The position numbers and the translations under genes are program-made. The notes beneath the pieces were generated by a model. The model was not told the DNA's origin. It was given only the letters and a program-made list of their open reading frames with translations, and did not search any database. DNA of 64,000 nt from contig URSG01000002.1 of NCBI GenBank assembly GCA_900550565.1, positions 13,308 to 77,307 of the forward strand, given 5' to 3'. The DNA comes from an uncultured Rickettsiales bacterium. GTDB lineage: Bacteria > Pseudomonadota > Alphaproteobacteria > Rs-D84. Below, piece by piece: positions 25,548-33,711 of the stretch. Each line of letters begins with the position of its first letter. Position 1 is the first letter of the stretch.

Positions 25548-25609
25548 ACGCTTCTCTCTTGGCCTTTGCCACTATTTTACACAATTTACGGCGAAATTCC
25601 AAACGCTTT

Positions 25610-26038
25610 TTATTGTCCCAATCCAGCCGGTGTAAAACGCCCGATGTTGTTAAACAGTTCCTGGATAGCGTTCAGTTCAATCGCCGCCGGGATTTCTGTT
25701 TCGCCATCTGCGATACGCACATCTGGCAAATCATCATCGTGTAAAACCTGGGTTCGGGTCACGCGATTGCCATTGACCCAGGCCAGCAAAACTGTGCGAT
25801 TATCGTATGTCTTTTTCAATGGCCCACGATAATTTTCATCTGCGCCATAGTAAATCCACACAGTATCCCCGTGTATTGTTTTAACCTGGGGCGCACCGAT
25901 TTGCTGTTCCAGTTGTTCTGTTGTTTTTATCTGGCCCAGACGCGTATCCAAATCCGCCGGGAAAACATATCCACGGTGTTTTGTTTGGAACGTACAACCT
26001 GCCAACACAATGGCAAAAATCGCGATTATTTTTTTCAT
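25610..26038 (-). CDS. bamE: BamE-like outer-membrane assembly lipoprotein
   Basis: A 142-residue lipoprotein (lipobox LAGC) of the SmpA/OmlA type. After a short linker comes the BamE core: LGQIKTTEQLEQQIGAPQ, the WIYYG strand and VLLAWVNGNRV. BamE is an accessory subunit of the outer-membrane beta-barrel assembly machine. The start is 4 nt after the nifJ stop and its ribosome binding site (GAGGGG) lies in the last codons of nifJ, so translation is coupled. The long C-terminal part is not conserved. Confidence 0.75.
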   Translation of the reverse strand: MKKIIAIFAIVLAGCTFQTKHRGYVFPADLDTRLGQIKTTEQLEQQIGAPQVKTIHGDTVWIYYGADENYRGPLKKTYDNRTVLLAWVNGNRVTRTQVLHDDDLPDVRIADGETEIPAAIELNAIQELFNNIGRFTPAGLGQ

Positions 26039-26042
26039 ATTT

Positions 26043-29000
26043 TTACCCCTCGCCATTTTCTTTGGTTTCGTTTGTCGCGTGCATCATTGCAAAATGCGCG
26101 ATGTATTTTTTCAGTTCGCCCTTATAGCGATTGTTTTCCTTGGCAAATTCAACCAGTCTGTCAAAGTTTGGATTAACCGCGCGTGCGGCGCCAAAACGAC
26201 TCTCGGTTTTCAAAAAGTCTTCCAATGGGGCCGGATTATCAATATTTGAATCCAGCGTCAAAGGATTACGCCCATCCATCACCATTGTCGGGTCAAAGCG
26301 ATACAGTGGCCACGCGCCAGTCTGGACAACCTGGGTCTGGTGCTGGACACCGTTTTGCAGTGCGAACCCGTGCGCGATACACGGCGCATACGCCAATATG
26401 ATTGATGGCCCCGGGAACGCCGCCGCTTCGCGGAACGCACGAATCGCTTGGACGGGATTTGCCCCCAACGCGATTTGCGCAACGTATGCCCCAGACATCA
26501 TCGCAATCATACCCAAATCTTTTTTGGCGTGTTCTTTGCCACCAATGGCGAATTTCATACTGGCCCCGAACGGCGTAGATTTTGATTGTTGACCGCCGGT
26601 ATTAGAATACCCTTCGGTATCCAGAACCAAAACGTTCACATTTTCGCCACTGTGCAAGATATGGTCCAACCCACCATATCCAATGTCATACGCCCAGCCG
26701 TCGCCACCGATAATCCAAACAGATTTATCAACGATTGCGTCAACCAAACTTTCCGCCAGACGCGCGCGCGGCTCGTCAATCGTCGCCAATTTTTTGCGCA
26801 ACATTTTTGCGCTGGCGCGTTGGGCGTCTATGTCGTGCGTATCAAACATTGCATCAACATTTGGCACATTTAATTCAAACAACAAACTGCGCAACGTATC
26901 GCGTTTTTGATTCAACGCCAACCGCATTCCCAGACCGTATTCTGCGTTATCTTCAAACAACGAATTAGACCACGCCGGCCCACGACCATCTGCATCACAC
27001 GTCCACGGTGTTGTCGGCAAATTCGCCCCATAAATAGACGAGCACCCCGTTGCATTTGCAACCACCATGTGATCGCCAAACAGGTGCGCCAACATCTTGA
27101 TATACGGTGTTTCACCACAGCCTGCGCACGCGCCCGGGAATTCAAAATAATGCGGTAATAATTCTACGTGCTTTGGGATATTCAGGTTCAGTTTTTCGCG
27201 TGGAATATCTGGCAATTTTACCGCCGCGTCAAACGCACGCTGATTTTCATCGGCAACATCACGAACGTCCTTCATTGCCAACGCCGCCACTGGACAGTTT
27301 TTCACGCACACCCCACATCCTGTGCAATCCGCCGGCGAAATTGCCAACGTATAATACATATCAGGCCCCAATTCTGGCGTTTTCATTGGCACAACAACCA
27401 GTCCCGATTCGCGTGCAGCCGCGACCTGGTCGGCGGTCAATGCACGGATACGAATTGCTGCGTGCGGACACAACATAGAACATTTTCCGCATTGGATACA
27501 TTTTTCCAAATCGCACGTTGCGACGCGTTGTGATATAGAACGTTTTTCATACTTTGACGTTCCGACCGGATATTGCCCTGCGCCAAATATGCCATCTGTG
27601 CGGAAACGCGACACAGGTATCGCATCGCCACGCTGGGCGGCCATTTCGCCCAATGTTCCGGCAATTTCAGCCGGCGCATCTGGGGTCATTGCCGGGATAA
27701 AGTCTGGCGCAAAATTTGACACCGACGACGGCAATGTGAATTGATGCAGGTATTCTGCGGCACGGTCAACCGCGGTCCAGTTTGCCTGGACGACGTCCAT
27801 ACCTTTTTTCTTGTATGTTTTTTCAATCGCCGTCTTGGCAGATGTGGCCGCAACCGCCGGGTCAATAATCTGGGTCAGATTAAAGAAATTCAGCATAATA
27901 AACGTGTTTATGCGGTTCCCCAGTCCCAGTTCATTTGCCGCCCCATTTGCGTCCAAGAAATACACATTTGCGCGCAATCTGATTAAATGTTCCTGGGTTT
28001 CCCGTGGCAGGTTTGCGAACGCCACATCTGGGGCCATTGACGTATTTATCATAACCGTTCCACCTGCGCGCAGGCCACGGAACACGTCAAACCGCTGGGC
28101 AATCATAAAGTTTGAAACACTGATAAAATCGGCGACTTCTATTAAATACTGGCTTTTAATCGGTGCATCAGAAAATCTGATATGCGACGCGGTAAGCCCA
28201 CCTGATTTTTTAGAATCATAGACCGCGTATGATTGCGGATACAGGTCAGAATTTTCACCAACAATTTTAACGATATTTTTAACCGCCCCAACTGTGCCGT
28301 CCGAACCAATACCATACAATATTGCCGTCTTGAAATTTTCGGCCTGGACTGCGAACGCAGGGTCTGTCTTCAGCGACAGCCCCGACAAATCGTCATCAAT
28401 CCCCACGGTAAAGTTATGATGCAATGTATCGCGCATCAGGTTTTCATAGACCGCCTTGACATCGCGCGGTTTGAATTCTTTGGACCCCAACCCATAACGT
28501 CCACCATATACCGCCGCCGCGTCGCCTACGACTGTTTTAACATCTTGGTATAACGGTTCGCCGATTGCGCCGGGTTCCTTGGTTCGGTCCAGCACCGCGA
28601 TACGTTTTACTGATTTCGGCAACGCCGCGCGCAACGCGTCCACCGGGAACGGCCGGAACAAGTGTACCTTGACCAGGCCCAATCCACGTGGCAAAAACGG
28701 CAGTGTTTCTTCAATCGTTTCACAGGCACTGCCCATTGCGACGATAACATTTTCGGCATTTGGGTCGCCCACATAGTCAACCAAGTGATACGCCCGTCCT
28801 GTCAATTTGGCAAATTCATCCATACATTCCTGAACAATTCCGGGCGTGGCCGCATACAGTGGGTTTGCCGCCTCGCGTCCTTGGAAATAAACGTCTGGGT
28901 TTTGTGCCGTTCCGCGAATCGTCGGGTGTTCAGGCGACATACCGCGGTCACGATTTGCACGCACCAGTTCATCAGGAATCATTTTACGCAACACGTCATC

Positions 29001-29555
29001 TTCTATTCTGACCAGACGCGATTCTTCGTGGCTGGTTCGGAATCCGTCAAAGAAATGCAAGAACGGCACCCGTGCTCGCATTGTTGCCGCATGTGCGATT
29101 GCCGCCATATCAGACGCCTGTTGCACGCTGTGACTGGACAACAGTGCAAATCCCGTACTGCGCACCGCCATCACATCGCTGTGGTCGCCAAAGATTGACA
29201 GTGCGTGTGTTGCCAATGCGCGCGCGGCGACGTGCATAACGAACGGCGTTTGTTCCCCAGCGATTTTATACATATTTGGAATCATCAGCAACAACCCCTG
29301 GGACGCCGTGAACGTTGTTGCCAGCGACCCCATTTGCAACGCGCCATGCATTGCGCCGGCCGCGCCCCCTTCGGATTGCATTTCAATTATCTGTGGGATT
29401 GCGCCCCAAATATTTTTCTTGTGCTGGAACGCCCATTCGTCCGCCAGTTCGCCCATTGTACTGCTGGGGGTGATTGGATAAATCGCCGCAAAGTCAACGC
29501 ATCTGTATGCAACATCCGCTGCCGCCCAGTTCCCATCAACAATCAAATTCGCCAT
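26043..29555 (-). CDS. nifJ: Pyruvate:ferredoxin (flavodoxin) oxidoreductase
   Basis: A 1170-residue single-chain enzyme that oxidises pyruvate to acetyl-CoA and CO2 while reducing ferredoxin or flavodoxin. Domain I has YPITPSSTMGELADEW. Domain V has two 4Fe-4S clusters, CIQCGKCSMLCPHAAI and CTGCGVCVKNCPVAAL. The TPP domain has GACAGCGETPY, ATGCSSIYGAN, GGDGWAYDIGYGG and LDTEGYSNTGGQQSKSTP. All key residues look intact. It marks an anaerobic, fermentative metabolism. Confidence 0.97.
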   Translation of the reverse strand: MANLIVDGNWAAADVAYRCVDFAAIYPITPSSTMGELADEWAFQHKKNIWGAIPQIIEMQSEGGAAGAMHGALQMGSLATTFTASQGLLLMIPNMYKIAGEQTPFVMHVAARALATHALSIFGDHSDVMAVRSTGFALLSSHSVQQASDMAAIAHAATMRARVPFLHFFDGFRTSHEESRLVRIEDDVLRKMIPDELVRANRDRGMSPEHPTIRGTAQNPDVYFQGREAANPLYAATPGIVQECMDEFAKLTGRAYHLVDYVGDPNAENVIVAMGSACETIEETLPFLPRGLGLVKVHLFRPFPVDALRAALPKSVKRIAVLDRTKEPGAIGEPLYQDVKTVVGDAAAVYGGRYGLGSKEFKPRDVKAVYENLMRDTLHHNFTVGIDDDLSGLSLKTDPAFAVQAENFKTAILYGIGSDGTVGAVKNIVKIVGENSDLYPQSYAVYDSKKSGGLTASHIRFSDAPIKSQYLIEVADFISVSNFMIAQRFDVFRGLRAGGTVMINTSMAPDVAFANLPRETQEHLIRLRANVYFLDANGAANELGLGNRINTFIMLNFFNLTQIIDPAVAATSAKTAIEKTYKKKGMDVVQANWTAVDRAAEYLHQFTLPSSVSNFAPDFIPAMTPDAPAEIAGTLGEMAAQRGDAIPVSRFRTDGIFGAGQYPVGTSKYEKRSISQRVATCDLEKCIQCGKCSMLCPHAAIRIRALTADQVAAARESGLVVVPMKTPELGPDMYYTLAISPADCTGCGVCVKNCPVAALAMKDVRDVADENQRAFDAAVKLPDIPREKLNLNIPKHVELLPHYFEFPGACAGCGETPYIKMLAHLFGDHMVVANATGCSSIYGANLPTTPWTCDADGRGPAWSNSLFEDNAEYGLGMRLALNQKRDTLRSLLFELNVPNVDAMFDTHDIDAQRASAKMLRKKLATIDEPRARLAESLVDAIVDKSVWIIGGDGWAYDIGYGGLDHILHSGENVNVLVLDTEGYSNTGGQQSKSTPFGASMKFAIGGKEHAKKDLGMIAMMSGAYVAQIALGANPVQAIRAFREAAAFPGPSIILAYAPCIAHGFALQNGVQHQTQVVQTGAWPLYRFDPTMVMDGRNPLTLDSNIDNPAPLEDFLKTESRFGAARAVNPNFDRLVEFAKENNRYKGELKKYIAHFAMMHATNETKENGEG

Positions 29556-29594
29556 TTTGCCTTTTCCTTTTACAAATTTTATACAGATGCCAAA

Positions 29595-29623
29595 ATCATA
29601 CCGCGATTTTTATCGCAAGGCAA
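29595..29623 (-). promoter_or_regulatory. nifJ promoter
   Basis: TTGCCT (29618-29623), a 17-bp spacer and TATGAT (29595-29600) on the minus strand, about 40 nt before the ATG. Confidence 0.5.
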
Positions 29624-29643
29624 GATGATACTTGCGAAATCCA

Positions 29644-29672
29644 TTGACAAAACCATATTTTTGTGTTAAACC
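29644..29672 (+). promoter_or_regulatory. Promoter of the ClpP-like gene
   Basis: A perfect TTGACA (29644-29649), a 17-bp spacer and a weak TAAACC -10 box, 32 nt before the ATG. Confidence 0.45.
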
Positions 29673-29704
29673 AAAAGAAACAATTTTAAACCCCAAGGAA
29701 CACC

Positions 29705-30391
29705 ATGTCTGAAACAACCAACCAAGAAGAACAGATTGAAGTTGATGCCGGCATAGACACCAACGAAGTTGCATATATCAATGCAGAAATCGGGACCAGT
29801 TTGCTGGGGCAAATCTCGGTTGCGAACCAACAAGAAACCATTGACCAAATCGTCACTCGGATTCAGGCGGTTCCCCGTATGCCGACCATTTACAGACCCA
29901 AGAAACAGAAATCGCCATACGAAATTACCGATCGCCAGATTTTTGATTTATACATCAATGGATACGGTCTTGATTTAAATGCATACAGTGCGTTTGCGTC
30001 ATTATTGGCGATTATGCGTGCGCGTGGTGTAATTATTCGCACGAACGTCATCGGCACAGCCCAGGGCGTTGCCGGCCTGTTAGCCGTCCAAGGCACCCCT
30101 GGATTTCGCATTATGTATGAAACATCATACATTGTTCCATACAGTGTTCCTGCGACACGGCGCGTTGTCGGCTTTTCCGAAGTGGTTGCAGGCTATCAGC
30201 CGAAACCAGACGCCACCAACAGCGACGCGATAAAATTGGTTCATTCTATATACAGCGATAATTCTAAACTGAGTATGGACGAAATCCGCAAAATGACCCA
30301 GGACGGCAAACCGATTTCAGCGTATCATTGTCTGAAAAATGGTATGTGCGATTGGGTTTTACAAAGCAACGGAAAAATACGCGGTCGCTAA
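29705..30391 (+). CDS. ClpP-fold pseudoprotease (catalytic Ser and His lost)
   Basis: A 228-residue protein that follows the ClpP pattern over its central and C-terminal parts. IFDLYINGYGLDLNAYSAF matches IYLYINSPGGSVTAGMAIY, IGTAQGVAGLLAVQGTPGFR matches [20 protein letters not shown], and SAYHCLKNGMCDWVL matches the closing SAEEAKEYGLIDKVI. The nucleophile Ser is missing (GTAQGVAG), the His region reads YIVPYSVP, and SPGG is GYGL; the Asp region (TQDGK) remains. It may be a non-catalytic ClpP relative, or a structural or regulatory subunit. The N-terminus (60 residues) is acidic. AAGGA precedes the ATG. Confidence 0.6.
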   Translation: MSETTNQEEQIEVDAGIDTNEVAYINAEIGTSLLGQISVANQQETIDQIVTRIQAVPRMPTIYRPKKQKSPYEITDRQIFDLYINGYGLDLNAYSAFASLLAIMRARGVIIRTNVIGTAQGVAGLLAVQGTPGFRIMYETSYIVPYSVPATRRVVGFSEVVAGYQPKPDATNSDAIKLVHSIYSDNSKLSMDEIRKMTQDGKPISAYHCLKNGMCDWVLQSNGKIRGR

Positions 30392-30396
30392 AACAA

Positions 30397-30416
30397 AAAC
30401 GCCCAAACGGGCGTTT
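30397..30416. terminator. Bidirectional terminator, ClpP-like/ctpA
   Basis: An AAACGCCC/GGGCGTTT stem with an AAAC loop, with T runs on both strands. Confidence 0.85.
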
Positions 30417-30418
30417 TT

Positions 30419-31843
30419 TTATTTTTTATCTTTGCTGTCTTTTTTATCCTTGCCGTCGGCTGGCGCGTCTGCGTCATCGGCCGGGGCAACGGCATCACAG
30501 ACTGGCGCGCGCAGTTTTAACTTGGACATCGCACGCACCATATCCATCGCGCGTTGCAGTTGATAATCCAGCGCATCTTTTTCTTCGTCGGTCAATTCGG
30601 CATCTGGGTCATCATCGTCATCAGACTTTTTTTCTGCTTTTTTCTTGGCCTTTTCGTTTTTCAGTGCGTTTTTGAACGACGCCTCGGAATACAGGCTTTC
30701 TTTGCGTTCAATCGTTTCAATTTTGCTTTGCAAAACCTCTACGTCTGGGGTAATTCCCTCGTTCTGGATTGAACGTCCGCTTGGCGTGTAATACCGTGCA
30801 ATCGTGATATGAATTGCCGTCCCGTCGCCCAGTGGTTTTTGTTGTTGCACACTGCCCTTGCCGAAACTTTGCGACCCCATAACCAGCGCGCGACCATTAT
30901 CCTGCAGTGCCCCGGCGACAATCTCGGACGCCGATGCCGACCCGTGATTTACCAGCACGACCACCGGTTTACCGTTTGTCATATCGCCTGGGTTTGCGAA
31001 ACTGCGTTCAATATCCGCCTTGTCCTTGCCGCGCGTTGACACGATTTCGCCCCCGTCCAAGAACGCATCAGACACATCAATCGCGGCCGTCAAATATCCC
31101 CCTGGGTTATTTCGCACGTCCAGCACATACCCGATTACGTTTTTCTTTTCCAGTTTTTCAATCGCGTTTTTCAGTTCTTTGGACGTTGTCGCGCCAAAGT
31201 CCGATATACGAATATATCCGATTTTTTCATTTGACCCCTCGTCCGCGTCGGCAATAGATTTTTCTTCAAACTTTACCGACTTGACCTTGATAATCGCGCG
31301 TTTCAGTGTGATATTGCGTGGTTCTTTGCCATCAGACACGATTGTCAGTTTAACCTTGGTTCCGGGGCGTCCCTTCATTTTTTTGACCGCCTGGTTCAGT
31401 GTTAAATCAAACACCTGGTCGCCATCAATATGCGTGATATAGTCCCCGGCCTTTATCCCAGCCTTGGCCGCAGGTGTATCGTCAATGGGCGAAATCACGC
31501 GAACTGCGCCACGGTCACTGGTGATTTGAATCCCCAGTCCCCCGAATTCGCCATACGATTTATCGTTAAATTCCTTGAAATCATCGGCCGACAGATACGA
31601 CGAATGTGGGTCCAGCGCAGACAGCATACCGTTCATTGCGGCCTCTAACATCTTTTTTTCATCGGCTTCTTCTACGAAACTGTCGCGTGCGGTTTCAAAC
31701 ACCAGTGCCAGTTTTTTCAACTGTTCATAAATTTGTTCATCCGTCAGATGTACGACCGGTTCATCTTTTTTCGCCTTGGGCGCGGCGACCACCGACGTAA
31801 TTGGCAACAACAAAGCGACAAAAATCAACAACTTTTTCAACAT
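30419..31843 (-). CDS. ctpA: Carboxyl-terminal processing protease (S41)
   Basis: A 474-residue periplasmic serine protease. A signal peptide is followed by an N-terminal helical region, a PDZ domain (GGLGIQITSDRGAVRVISPI, AGIKAGDYITHIDG) and the S41 core. The catalytic Ser lies in NHGSASASE and the Lys in FGKGSVQ; DVRNNPGG is conserved. The C-terminus is Lys/Asp-rich low complexity. ATG 31843 follows AAAGGGG; the longer frame does not begin with a signal peptide. Confidence 0.93.
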   Translation of the reverse strand: MLKKLLIFVALLLPITSVVAAPKAKKDEPVVHLTDEQIYEQLKKLALVFETARDSFVEEADEKKMLEAAMNGMLSALDPHSSYLSADDFKEFNDKSYGEFGGLGIQITSDRGAVRVISPIDDTPAAKAGIKAGDYITHIDGDQVFDLTLNQAVKKMKGRPGTKVKLTIVSDGKEPRNITLKRAIIKVKSVKFEEKSIADADEGSNEKIGYIRISDFGATTSKELKNAIEKLEKKNVIGYVLDVRNNPGGYLTAAIDVSDAFLDGGEIVSTRGKDKADIERSFANPGDMTNGKPVVVLVNHGSASASEIVAGALQDNGRALVMGSQSFGKGSVQQQKPLGDGTAIHITIARYYTPSGRSIQNEGITPDVEVLQSKIETIERKESLYSEASFKNALKNEKAKKKAEKKSDDDDDPDAELTDEEKDALDYQLQRAMDMVRAMSKLKLRAPVCDAVAPADDADAPADGKDKKDSKDKK

Positions 31844-31963
31844 ACAATCCCCTTTCCGTATATCCAAGAATCCCTGATTACCACCACACTTTAAAACAAA
31901 AACCGTGCGCCCGCAACACGATTTTTGCCCCCACCCCAGGTTTTTTACAAAACGCGTCAGCAC

Positions 31964-31991
31964 TTGACAAAACGCATTTATGTATTATATT
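31964..31991 (+). promoter_or_regulatory. Promoter of the fic-kinase operon
   Basis: A perfect TTGACA (31964-31969), a 16-bp spacer and TATATT (31986-31991), 33 nt before the ATG. Confidence 0.6.
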
Positions 31992-32024
31992 ACTTATATT
32001 CAAGACAACACCAGGAGTTTGGTA

Positions 32025-32747
32025 ATGAAAACGCCACCAGTCCGGCAACAGATAGAAGAAAACCGCAAAACAATTTCCGAATTGTTATCTGGCAGCAATA
32101 CTGTAAAGCGTATGAACAATATGAATTGGTTGCGCCACGAAATAGCCGAGGTTGAACCTCGCACGCTGTTTTATGTTCCGGCCAGCGAACAGGCGCCCTA
32201 TTTGGACTATAATTGTATGAAGAACATTGGTCTGGCATACGATTACATTATCAACAACCCTATGAAAAAACTTGACGTTGCAGAAATTTGCTATCTGCAC
32301 AATCTGTTATGCCACGACACATTTATACCCGGCGGCCAACTCAGAACATCAACCAAAGTTCTGGAAATAAACGTTGACGGTCATCGTATGTATGCGCCCG
32401 ACGCGTCTGATGTTCCGTATCAATTAAACAATATTATCTATAAATTGAATTCCAGTCACGAATCGGTCATATCGCGTGCATTTAACATCCATTACGAATT
32501 GATTGCCCTGCAACCATTTGAAGATTTCAACAAACGAACCGCGCGCCTGGCGATGACGTGGACACTAATCAAGAACGGATATCGTCCGATTGTATTCAAC
32601 CATCGTTGCGACAAGGCAGACTATCGCGCGGCAATCGCGGCCAACGCGAACGGCAATCACAAGGCATACACCCAGTATATGTATTCGTGTATGTTGCGGA
32701 CCCAAAACGAAATCATCGCCCAACTGAAAAAATCACGGATTTTATAA
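32025..32747 (+). CDS. Fic-domain protein with the motif His replaced by Gln
   Basis: A 240-residue protein with a Fic core. The motif HPFx(D/E)GNGRxxR reads QPFEDFNKRTAR: the catalytic His is Gln (codon CAA) and the first Gly is Phe, while Asn, the first Arg and the last Arg are kept. The flap-like TSTKVLEINVDGHRMYAPDASDV and the following WTLIKNGYRPIVF...YRAAIAANANGN fit Fic proteins. Classical AMPylation is unlikely. AGGAG lies ahead of the ATG. The stop and the next start share a base (TAATG), so the following kinase-like gene is translationally coupled. Confidence 0.75.
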   Translation: MKTPPVRQQIEENRKTISELLSGSNTVKRMNNMNWLRHEIAEVEPRTLFYVPASEQAPYLDYNCMKNIGLAYDYIINNPMKKLDVAEICYLHNLLCHDTFIPGGQLRTSTKVLEINVDGHRMYAPDASDVPYQLNNIIYKLNSSHESVISRAFNIHYELIALQPFEDFNKRTARLAMTWTLIKNGYRPIVFNHRCDKADYRAAIAANANGNHKAYTQYMYSCMLRTQNEIIAQLKKSRIL

Positions 32748-33676
32748 TGAACAAAACGCCAAAGATAAAGACATTAAATCACGGTCGCGAAACATACGCT
32801 GTATATTACGGCGATGAATTCGTGTTAAAGCGTCCACTGCCGACATTTGGTGCGACCGCCTGTGATGCGTGGCTGGCGAAACAGCATAAAACCAAAGAAG
32901 CCATTGACCGCATTCGTGCGGTTGACAATCCGCTGTATAACGTTCCAGCAATGCGCTTTATCAACGACGACGAATACCAGATACTGGAAGAACGCGCCCC
33001 CGGCGTTCCATTGACCAGCGATGTATATCGCACCCTGTCGCGTCGCCAACGGTATGAAATTATCAACAGTCTGGCCAGTTTTTTGGTTGATATGAATGAA
33101 TCACAACCGATTGGCGCGCCCCAACCACACAAAATCGCATCAGAATTAAAGTTTGCGCGTCTGGACAATTTCATTGAAACCAAGATGCCCAAATGGTTCA
33201 ACAAAAACGAAGTTCGCCAGATGTCGCGCATCCGTGACCAGGTTGCGTCATTTCAATACACAACGCGTATGGCATGGTCGCATTGCGATTTAAATCCAGG
33301 CAACGTTTTATACGATGCCCGAACCAGCAAAATATCATTCATAGATTTTGCCGAGGCCGGCTATCGTTTTATCTATCGTGACATATTTGCGTCATTGCAA
33401 ATAGAATTGGGAATATGGAAACAGGTATATGACGCATATTTAAAAATGCACGACAAATCGTTATGGTCAATGCCCAGTGCAAAAAATGAAAACCTGCGGG
33501 AAATAATGAAATATCGTTTAATTACGATAATACTGAAACGCTTTATCAAGGCATCTGATGACCTGCGTCAAAATCCCCAAAACGACAAAGGCGCACGCAA
33601 CAACATTGACAAGGTCGCATTTATGCGTGATTTAATGCAGAATTTACAGAACCTGGAACGTTCATTTCAGAAATAA
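32747..33676 (+). CDS. APH/choline-kinase-like phosphotransferase, catalytic residues intact
   Basis: A 309-residue protein of the aminoglycoside phosphotransferase fold. The N-lobe has YGDEFVLKRP, with the nucleotide-binding Lys, and QILEERAPGVPL. The catalytic loop is HCDLNPGN and the metal-binding loop FIDFAEAGYRFIYRD, so unlike the 9.98 kb homologue it should be active. The C-terminus is helical and charged. The start overlaps the fic stop. Substrate unknown; its partner suggests a joint role with the Fic protein. Confidence 0.75.
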   Translation: MNKTPKIKTLNHGRETYAVYYGDEFVLKRPLPTFGATACDAWLAKQHKTKEAIDRIRAVDNPLYNVPAMRFINDDEYQILEERAPGVPLTSDVYRTLSRRQRYEIINSLASFLVDMNESQPIGAPQPHKIASELKFARLDNFIETKMPKWFNKNEVRQMSRIRDQVASFQYTTRMAWSHCDLNPGNVLYDARTSKISFIDFAEAGYRFIYRDIFASLQIELGIWKQVYDAYLKMHDKSLWSMPSAKNENLREIMKYRLITIILKRFIKASDDLRQNPQNDKGARNNIDKVAFMRDLMQNLQNLERSFQK

Positions 33677-33687
33677 TCCAAACAAAA

Positions 33688-33707
33688 AAACGGGGTCACC
33701 CCCGTTT
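33688..33707. terminator. Bidirectional terminator
   Basis: An AAACGGGG/CCCCGTTT stem with a 4-nt loop between the kinase gene and the convergent Cys-rich gene. Confidence 0.85.
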
Positions 33708-33711
33708 TTTG

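Noticed and set aside
26131..26592. Plus-strand ORFs inside nifJ
   Set aside because: They are antisense to conserved TPP-domain motifs and lack ribosome binding sites.
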